Positions 56,829-64,000 of a DNA stretch of 64,000 nt are shown piece by piece. The stretch's first letter is position 1. Every line of letters begins with the position of its first letter. The translations under genes and the position numbers were made by a program. This DNA comes from Sophora flavescens (Eukaryota; Streptophyta; Magnoliopsida; Fabales; Fabaceae), in NCBI GenBank assembly GCA_030762895.1, contig CM061070.1, positions 75,007,804 through 75,071,803 on the forward strand, given 5' to 3'. A model generated the notes under the pieces. It was not told the DNA's origin. It searched no databases and saw nothing but the letters and a program-made list of their open reading frames with translations.

Positions 56829-58169
56829 CTAATGAAAAATGCTTGTGTGTGTTGGACAGGTTATGGTAAGGAATGAAAGTAGATAGAGGATACCGACTGT
56901 GGATCGAGATGATGATGGTGTAGCAGCTGTGTTCAGGAGGGAACAATGATATTCCTGCAAGTATGCAGGTGGTCTTCTTAATCTGTTGGACTGTCTTGGT
57001 GGAGGAGGAGATGAAATAAGGTCTTGTTGAATCGAAGTTGGACTGATATCAGGTGGTGAAGGATTAGGATCAGTTTGCTGTTGAGAATTAGTTTGGAAAG
57101 TATCAGAAAAAGGGTCATATGAGAGAAGAGGATTGGCATTAGGAGTACATTGTGGTGTTATTGAAGGTTCAGTTTCAATATAGGGAAACCTGTCTTCATA
57201 GAACTGCACATGTCTAGAAAGAAAAGTTTCTCTATTTTTGAGATCAAACAAAAAGAATCCCTTGGTTCCAAACTTGAACCCAAGAAATATGCACTTTCTA
57301 GCTCTAGGATCTAGTTTCTTTCTGTTGGCTGAGAGAGTACTTGCATAAGATAAACAACCAAATATTTTTAGATTAGAGATGTCAGGAAGTTTGTTATGCA
57401 GAACTTCATAATGGGATTTGTTGCTAAGATATGGTGATGGTTGTCTATTAATCAAGTGAGCAGCATGAGCTACTGCAAAGTTCCAAAAGAATTTAGGTAG
57501 TTTAGCTTGGAACAAGATAGCTCGAGTAATGCCAAGAAGATGTTGGTGTTTTCTTTCAACAATGCCATTCTGTTGTGGAGTTTCCACACAGGATGTTTGA
57601 TGTAAAATCCCTTTTGTTTGATAAAAATCATGGAGAGAAAACTCTCTACCATTATCAGATCTAATGCATTTGATCTTTCTGTCAAATTGTGTACAAACCA
57701 TTTGAACAAAATGTTTTATTAGAGAAGGAACTTCAGATTTTTGTTTCATTAGAAACAACCAAGTAAATCTACTTTTATCATCAACAATGGTTAGAAAATA
57801 GCGATGGCCAAACATAGATGGGATAGACAAAGGACCCCAAATATCAACATGTATGATATCAAATGGAAGAGATGTTTCACTAACACTGTTACAAAAGGGT
57901 AGTTTCTTCTGTTTTGCTAGATGGCAAGCATCACAAGGAACTCTATCTTTATTACAATGAATGAAAGGGTAAGATCTGTGCATAATAGCAAGTTTATGAA
58001 AAGAAGGATGTCCTAATCTTCTATGCCACATATTACAATTGGTTGTGTCCAAGACATTTACAGAATGAGATTTGAAAACCACCATACTCGGGGGATTGAT
58101 TGCATATAAGCCTGATTGCACCTTAGCTACACCAATCATCTTCATAGTGTTCGGTCCTGTATGACACAT
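56829..58169 (-). pseudogene. Copia 2 integrase
   Basis: This is an open frame of 446 codons. The zinc-binding region has WHRRLGHPSFHKLAIMH and CDACHLAKQKKLPF. The integrase core has D in IIHVDIWGPLS, D in CIRSDNGREFSLHDF and E in QQNGIVERKHQHLLGIT. The C-terminal region shows KIFGCLSYAS and RARKCIFLGF, followed by a Pro/Ser-rich linker towards RT. The last residues after YLQEYHCSLLN are out of register with the expected link to RT. Confidence 0.9.
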
Positions 58170-58775
58170 TGAGAATCGAGAATGTCAATTGGCAATGGAG
58201 TGTGGCAAGTAAGTTTAGAAACATAAACAAGATTAAAATCAAGTCGGGGATATATAATACATTGGTAAGATAGAAATTATCCGAGAAAAAGATGGTTCCT
58301 GAAATGTTAGCTAAGATATAGTTACCATTAGGCAACCTGACTGAAATTGGATGGATCTTCCTGAAACTATGAAAAAGATCTAAGGAATAACAGACATGAT
58401 CTGTGGCACCAGTGTCCAAGATCCAAGATTTGAGTTTGGGAAAAATTGAGATATTACAAACAATACCTGAAACTTTAGGAATTGTTGGAGAAGAACTAAA
58501 CTGATTGGTACTGTGATTATGAGAATTCTGTAACAGTGCTAGCAAAGCATTGTGTTGCTCAGGAGTAAAGCCAAGATTCGGACCATCAACACTTTCTTTG
58601 TGTGAAGCAACATTATGGTCATCATCAGAAGTGTAGTCATCAGGGGCTGTGCAGTTATTAATGGCACTGTTCCTCTTGTAATTAGGAGGAAAACCATGTT
58701 TCTTGTAACAGGTGTCAACAGTATGACCACTGCGATTGCAATGTGTGCATATCTTTCTGCCTGCATTACCTCTAC
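58123..58775 (-). pseudogene. Copia 2 nucleocapsid and protease
   Basis: A CCHC knuckle (CTHCNRSGHTVDTC) is readable near 58750-58705. The protease active site WILDTGATDHVC and the block LPNGNYILANISG are in the frame 58545-58123. The frame changes several times between 58830 and 58545 and again at about 58200, before the integrase. Confidence 0.82.
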
Positions 58776-59540
58776 CTACAGACTTGCCCCCTCTGTTTCG
58801 GTTGTAGCCTCTATGATTCTCGATGAGCGATGAAGAAGGGCTTTAGGATCATCAGATGGACCACCAAATTCCCTTTCTTGCTGAATTAAAAGAGAGAAAA
58901 CCTGATTGATATCAGGTAAAGGTCGCATCATCATAACCTGTGATTTAACATTGGAATATTGCTCATTCAAGCCTTTGAGGAATCGAATAACCTCATCATC
59001 AGCTCTATAATTCTTGATAGTGGGAACCAATGTGCAAGTGCAAACAACTTGACATAAGCAAGAAGGAGTTGGTCTAAGATTGTCAAGTTCTTGCCATAGG
59101 CCTTTGAGATGAGTATAGTAAGCAGAAATTGAAAGATCACCTTGTTTGAACATGAAAATTGCTTCTTGTAAATCAGAAATGCGGAATGCATCACCTTGAC
59201 TGAAACGAAACCTCAAGTCATTCCAAACTTCTTGAGCGGTTTCCAAGCCAGACACACTTTGCAAAACTGCAGGATCCAAAGCCTGTTGAATCCAAGATAG
59301 GACAAAGGTGTTGCATCGGTCCCAAGCATCAAATTCTTGACTGTCTTCAGCAGGTTTTGGAAGAGTACCATTGATAAACCGTAATTTGTTCTTAGCCTTC
59401 GAGGCCAGAGTCATCGATTTCGCCCATGTATGATAGTTTGGTCTAACAAGTGGAGCAGAAACAAGAACAGCACCAGGATTTTCGTTAGGATGCAAGTAGA
59501 GAAGATTGAAGGGATCAGCAAGAACAGTGTTATTTGCCAT
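58776..59540 (-). CDS. Copia 2 gag
   Basis: This 254-codon frame starts at the ATG at 59540 (MANNTVLADPFNLLYLHPNE). It shows the copia gag motifs PNYHTWAKSMTLASKAKNKL, VLSWIQQALDP, QEVWNDLRFRFSQGD and YRADDEVIRFLKGLNEQYSN. The frame changes near 58830, just before the nucleocapsid knuckle, so the capsid part may be complete but is detached from the nucleocapsid. The start codon lies about 100 bp after the 5' LTR. Confidence 0.88.
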   Translation of the reverse strand: MANNTVLADPFNLLYLHPNENPGAVLVSAPLVRPNYHTWAKSMTLASKAKNKLRFINGTLPKPAEDSQEFDAWDRCNTFVLSWIQQALDPAVLQSVSGLETAQEVWNDLRFRFSQGDAFRISDLQEAIFMFKQGDLSISAYYTHLKGLWQELDNLRPTPSCLCQVVCTCTLVPTIKNYRADDEVIRFLKGLNEQYSNVKSQVMMMRPLPDINQVFSLLIQQEREFGGPSDDPKALLHRSSRIIEATTETEGASL

Positions 59541-59630
59541 GATTGCTTAAGGCTTATGAAAAATCGATAGAAGTGGAAAGAATCAGAGAATGATGCAAGA
59601 AGATGATTATGCGGAAGCAAGAATCGCGAA

Positions 59631-59638
59631 TGATACCA
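59631..59638 (-). promoter_or_regulatory. tRNA-Met primer-binding site of copia 2
   Basis: TGGTATCA on - is directly adjacent to the 5' LTR. The complementarity is short (8 bases, then TTCGCG) in comparison with copia 1. Confidence 0.8.
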
Positions 59639-59911
59639 TGTTGAAATCAAAAACATGAATTGTAAACAAGAACTGCATTGACAGTGTGAAGCATCATGAA
59701 GAAGACAAAGAGAATAGAGAACTTGATTCTTATTGATTAGAAGAATGAAAAAGAGTTAATACAGATTGGATATATATACAACAGCTAATTAACTTAAGAA
59801 AGCTAAAGCTATGAAGAAAAGGAAACTAACAATTAACATAACTAACATAACTGTCATAACTGTTATTTAACTAACTAAACTGTTTTTGGTAACTAACTAA
59901 CTATTTTGACA
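59639..59911 (-). repeat. 5' LTR of copia 2
   Basis: This 273-bp partner of 54998-55270 is followed by GATAC. Confidence 0.95.
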
Positions 59912-59937
59912 GATACACATTTTATTCTCAACAAAAT

Positions 59938-60103
59938 CACAAATGAATTAGAATGAAATATATATTTTTTTAATACTATTTACATTATAATTATGAAAAT
60001 GTGTATATAAACCGAAATCGTAAGTTCACTATTCTTGCGAACAAAAGAACGATATAAATAAATCGTTATTAAATTTTAAATATTAGTCTCTATATCATAC
60101 TTC

Positions 60104-60106
<3 letters not shown>
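59938..60106. repeat. Direct repeat, first member
   Basis: This resembles 62110-62280 in the same orientation. Shared blocks are CACAAATGAATTAGAATGA or close variants, ATTTACATT, AAATCGTAAGTTCACT and TTTTAAATAT.AGTC. Identity is moderate. It indicates an old duplication or two copies of an unrecognised repeat. Confidence 0.7.

Positions 60107-60157
<51 letters not shown>
60107..60157. repeat. (TA)n microsatellite
   Basis: About 51 bp of alternating TA. Confidence 0.97.
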
Positions 60158-60161
<4 letters not shown>

Positions 60162-61105
60162 ACTTGAGCTATATAATTATATATTATTAAAATAAAATTT
60201 AATAAATTAAAAATTATTTATTAATAAAAAATTATTGACAATTCAATACTTTTCTTATAACAAAGAGTTAAGAAAATTAACCGTTCAAGTGACAAAAAAA
60301 AAAACTTTTCAAAATTGAGCTTATAATATCAATAAATTTAAATACGAAAAACGTGCAGAGTTTCTTAAAAAAATAGAAAGAAAATAATGAGAAAGTTATA
60401 TGAAAAATGTAAAAAATGTTTGTAAAGACTTCTCTAAAAACTATTTTTGAAGTGAAATTCGAAATATGATATTCATTGTCACATAAAAATATCTTCAAAT
60501 CACATCATGATATATCCCTTAATATTGCAATGAATATAATTATTCAAATATCTTATTTGAAATATTTATTACAATTGTATAGAAATATATTAAAATAAAA
60601 AAATTTTAAACATAAAAATGTTTTACTTTTTAAAATTTTAAAAATAATTTAATAAATATGAAACTTATTTTAGCAATGATTTATGTCAAACAATTTTATA
60701 TTTTAAATTTATTTTTTTTACCTCTTTTTGTCAGATTTTAAAATTAAATTTACAGGTATCTTATGCATTGTATATGTAATTAATCAAATATAAAATACTA
60801 AATTAAAAAAAAATTTAAAATAATTTATATATATAAATAATATAGTCAAGGTGATGAAAATAAATTATAATACCATAATAAAGTAAAAATTAATTAAAGA
60901 ATAATTAATTAAAACTATATTCTATGTTTAAAAAAACATTTTTTTTATAACCATGACATATGTATGAAGTATCCACCACCGTTAGTAGTGATTAATCTCC
61001 GTCGGGGAATCTGAAGGACACACAAGATGGGTTCTCCTCTCCAAACCAGGTTTTCTCCATACCCAACATTGAAAATTATATTGTATTAATTTCGTTTGAC
61101 CCATT

Positions 61106-61320
61106 CTACCAATGAATTTTAGTTTGAAAAATTCATAATTAATATTTCAACATTACTAACTCTTGAAATATTTAAAACTACAATGTATTTAACCCACTCT
61201 GCCACTGAATGTTGTTTTAAAAATCTCAAAATTAATATTTCAAAATTAATAACTCTTGAAATATTTAAAACTTCAATGTCTTAATATCGTTTCACTCATT
61301 CTACCAATGAATTTCATTTT
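61106..61320. repeat. Imperfect tandem repeat, about 95-100 bp
   Basis: Two and a partial third unit start CTACCAATGAAT or CTGCCACTGAAT at about 61106, 61199 and 61301. Each contains TTAATATTTCAA and ACTCTTGAAATATTTAAAAC. Confidence 0.8.
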
Positions 61321-61593
61321 TAAAATATGTGTGTGTTATCAAATTTATGAGCACAAAACTTTTCAATGATACACGTTTTTGTCTCTTCAAGGTATCCTCT
61401 CATCCAATAGGATATATAGAGACCAGTTTCCTGGGATACTATCAAATGCCTATAAGGTTATAATGGAAAATCCATCCAATAATATTTTTTTGATATATAT
61501 TAATCCAAAGTTCGAACCTAAGACCAAGCATATTGATATTAATGCTATATGTTAGTCTCATTTATAAGGGATAGTAAAAGCTATATGCATTTT

Positions 61594-62089
61594 TAGGGGT
61601 GTTCACGGGTCGATTTGGTTCGGATTTACATGAAAAACAAATCCGAACCAATCAAAATCAATTCGTTCGATTTGGTTCGGATTTGCAATTTTTTTGACAG
61701 GATATCTCAACCAAACTAATCAAGAACGGGTTGGTTCGGTTCGGACCCAACAAATAATAAATATTAATATATATATATATATATAAATATAAAATATATA
61801 AAATAATAAATTATATATATATAAAATAAATTATATTAATATAAAAAATAAAACTATTAAAAACATTAAAATATATATACATATTGAATATTAAAAATAC
61901 GTATATAAATATTAAAATATAGTAATTGGTTCGGATCCAAAATCTTTGAATCCGAGAACCGAACCAATGGTCATCGGATTTGTTTTGGTTTGGTTCGGAT
62001 CCGAACACAAACAAAATCCGAACCAATTTAATTGGTTCGATTCGGAATTTCTGATTCGTCGGATCAGTCCGAACCAATGAACACCCCTA
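61594..62089. mobile_element. hAT-type MITE
   Basis: Terminal inverted repeats TAGGGGTGTTCA and TGAACACCCCTA flank 496 bp, with the 8-bp direct duplication TGCATTTT at 61586-61593 and 62090-62097. Subterminal GGTTCGG/CCGAACC words occur many times in both orientations, and the centre is an AT-rich (TA)-like core. It has no transposase. An 8-bp duplication and TAGGGG-type ends suggest mobilisation by a hAT transposase. Confidence 0.88.
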
Positions 62090-62109
62090 TGCATTTTCGT
62101 GACCCAAAA

Positions 62110-62280
62110 ATTCACAATGAATTAGAATGATATTTTTTATACGATTTACATTGTAAATAATAAATTGTGTATATGAACCAAAATCGTAAGTTCACTGTTG
62201 TTCCGAACAAATAAAACAACAAAAATCAAATTCTCATTCAATTTTAAATATCAGTCACTATACTTTATGAAATTATAAGG
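62110..62280. repeat. Direct repeat, second member
   Basis: This is the partner of 59938-60106. It starts a few bases after the MITE target duplication. Confidence 0.7.
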
Positions 62281-62702
62281 AATTATAAAAATATTTAACA
62301 GTCTTGTAGTTATTCAATTAATAAAAATATTTAAAAATAATTTTTTTATTAAAATTGAGATAATTACTCGACTAAAAATTACTTTTAGTAAAATTGAAGT
62401 TAAGATATTTTCCATCAAAAACAATTGAAAAAGATATACAGTTATTTAATAACATTTTTTAAAAAACCTATGTCCTGATTTGGAAAACAATCAAATAGAA
62501 ATCCCACAACACTTTTTTAGAAATCGTTATCCTTGAAAGAAATGCAATTAATTAAATAAAAATAAGTACTAAATGATCAGCAAATTTCACAACTTTTTTC
62601 CAGAGATATTTGTCGTGAAAAGGAAAGAATTTAAATGAAAAATAAATAAATGATAAAAAAATTTGATAGCTAGCTAAAGCAATCAAGTAGTAGATTTGAA
62701 AC

Positions 62703-62813
62703 CCAACTGCGTGTAACTCGGTTGGTTCCGTAGGTTGAGTTTATGAGAAGGACCTAGGTTCGAATCCCACAGAATACATTCTTAGGGAAGGATGTAGGAA
62801 TCTTAATTGTGAC
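62703..62813 (+). mobile_element. Possible tRNA-derived SINE
   Basis: An A-box-like GTGTAACTCGGTTGG (62711-62725) and a B-box GGTTCGAATCC (62757-62767) have tRNA-like spacing. The sequence does not fold as a full tRNA to my eye, and the tail is not a clear poly-A. A SINE head or tRNA relic is the best reading. Confidence 0.45.
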
Positions 62814-64000
62814 CAGGGGCGGAGTCAGAAATTTCTTAAAATGAGGGTTAATGACTAAATATATATAGCATAAATAATAAATAATAAAAACATGTCGAAG
62901 TAAATTATATGAAACAGGTATTTTAATATATAATCAACAACTTAATATAATATAATTTATTCAAATAAATGTTTAATCAATTTAAGTACATACTGAAAAT
63001 CTTCATTTCTTTAGTTGTACATGACAATAAATCATGAATTGTCATATTTGTGATAAACTTTGGAACAATCTCATTTTCAATGTAAACAACCATGCATATA
63101 ATCAATAAGAATCTTCCATCTTATTTCGGAGCTTTGTTTTAACAATTTTCATGGTTTAAAAAAGTTCACTAAGTGATTAATGTTGACATAAGAAGAGTCA
63201 AAACAAGGTGAGTCAATTTAACAATTAAAGGATAAACATTTGATAACCACTTACTCTCTCTTTTATTTTGAAAATTAAGTGAATAGTTTTGTTCTTAAAC
63301 ATCATTTTAACTTCACCAATCAACCTAAAAAAAGGTATTTATAAGCAGATTTTTGTAAAAATAAAACTTAAATAATTAAAAACAAACTCAATAAAAATCA
63401 ATTAAAAAAAGAACAATCCACACAAAAGACAAAACTATGAAAGAAAGCAACAAACAAAACACGAAAAAAAGAAACCTATCTAGTATTCACCAAAGCATAA
63501 CACGTCAACATTATACATAATTACACATTTCTTGTCATCTGGCTCATTCTGTAGCGGTAGCGTGGCATGGTTTGTTACATTGAGTGAAAAAATATGTTTG
63601 TATATAATATATTTTTTGTATGAAAAGCAGGGGTGGTCATGGCAACCATATGCCACCATCTCCTTCCGTCATTGATGGTGATTAAATATTTGAATAAAGA
63701 TTAGTCTCATATCGGATCCAAATAATTTAAACTTGTGAGGATATTCCCAGAGCCCATAGGAGAGCGAAATGTCCTAATTACAATAGGTTCCAACAAAAAA
63801 GTAGTATATTTGAAAATATATTAAAAAAAGTATCTAAATAATTACTTGATGACTGATGTAGAATTATTAAAATTAAGTAATTAAGAATATTACTCATTGT
63901 ACAATTATATTTAGTAAAAAATTAAGACAATTTCTATTAAGAATTACTAAAATGAATATGTAATTATTCGACTTTTTTTTTACAAAATTCGGCAATTTTA
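62814..64000. other. AT-rich sequence, no gene seen
   Basis: It starts with CAGGGGCGGAGTCAGAAATT, a word resembling the end of some plant DNA transposons, but no matching second end was found. The rest is AT-rich without open frames. A possible old LTR-like fragment lies around 63690-63800. Confidence 0.55.

Larger units (their letters stand above)
54998..59911 (-). mobile_element. Copia 2, compact and young
   Basis: The element is 4914 bp. The LTRs are 54998-55270 and 59639-59911 (273 bp each), with GATAC at 54993-54997 and 59912-59916. Only 4 differences between LTRs were counted (about 1.5%). The order is gag, protease, integrase, RT and RNase H on -. Despite its youth it carries several frameshifts, so it was probably mobilised by enzymes from related copies or decayed by small indels after insertion. 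Confidence 0.95.
59917..61585. other. AT-rich backbone without genes
   Basis: It is very AT-rich, with no supported gene. It holds a (TA)n tract, one half of a dispersed direct repeat and a short tandem duplication, listed separately. Confidence 0.7.

Noticed and set aside
62703..62813. A functional tRNA gene
   Set aside because: A- and B-box words are present, but no acceptor stem pairing or anticodon arm could be made by eye. A SINE or relic is more likely.
62814..62840. DNA transposon end CAGGGGCGGAGTCAG
   Set aside because: No matching inverted end or target duplication could be located downstream.
63690..63800. Old LTR or TRIM fragment
   Set aside because: The words AGTCTCATATCGGA and GGTTCCAACA are reminiscent of LTR ends, but no second copy or duplication was found.

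Overview
The window is intergenic, transposon-dominated DNA of a flowering plant, probably a eudicot. The plant assignment rests on the element families present: Ty1/copia and Ty3/gypsy LTR elements primed by initiator tRNA-Met or by TGGCGCC-type sites, a Tat-type gypsy element with a second RNase H, an Athila-type gag, a plant L1-type LINE and a hAT-type MITE. I could not identify the species. I found no convincing host protein gene, rRNA, tRNA or CRISPR array. Nearly every long reading frame belongs to a retroelement, and most are broken.

Layout. Bases 1-14953 are a second, error-rich version of 36505-51668. A 500-base run of N (14954-15453, a placeholder size) separates this version from the rest. 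From 15454 to 29724 a LINE on + is split by a non-autonomous gag-only LTR element on - (19099-28772). That element was itself entered by an Athila-like element on + (25095-27944), and a deletion followed. A MITE-like foldback lies at 29734-30027. From 30267 to 43395 a copia element on - (5-bp target duplication GCTTG) carries in its gag a 4.6-kb solo LTR (LTR-D, duplication ACGTT). LTR-D in turn carries a related 3.8-kb solo LTR (LTR-C, duplication CCTCA). From 44844 to 54859 there is a complete 10-kb Tat-type gypsy element on + (duplication TTCAG) with an antisense spliced gene behind pol. From 54998 to 59911 there is a young copia element on - (duplication GATAC). The remainder to 64000 is AT-rich backbone with a hAT-type MITE (8-bp duplication TGCATTTT), a possible SINE and simple repeats.

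Relative order of events. Matching target duplications let the insertions be peeled off one by one. LTR-C entered LTR-D, and LTR-D entered copia 1. Hand-counted LTR differences are about 3.7% for copia 1, about 2.8% for the Tat element and about 1.5% for copia 2, so copia 2 is probably the youngest of these three.

Most notable points. (1) Differences between the two copies of the duplicated block concentrate at CHG trinucleotides (CAG, CTG, CCG/CGG), while AT-rich stretches are almost identical. The broken genes on both sides of the gap are therefore probably uncorrected sequencing errors at methylated CHG sites, not real decay. (2) The Tat element carries an antisense transcription unit with its own TATA box, a 77-bp intron that keeps the reading frame, a poly-serine tract and a coiled-coil tail. 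(3) LTR-D carries an unrecognised acidic open reading frame in its transcribed leader.
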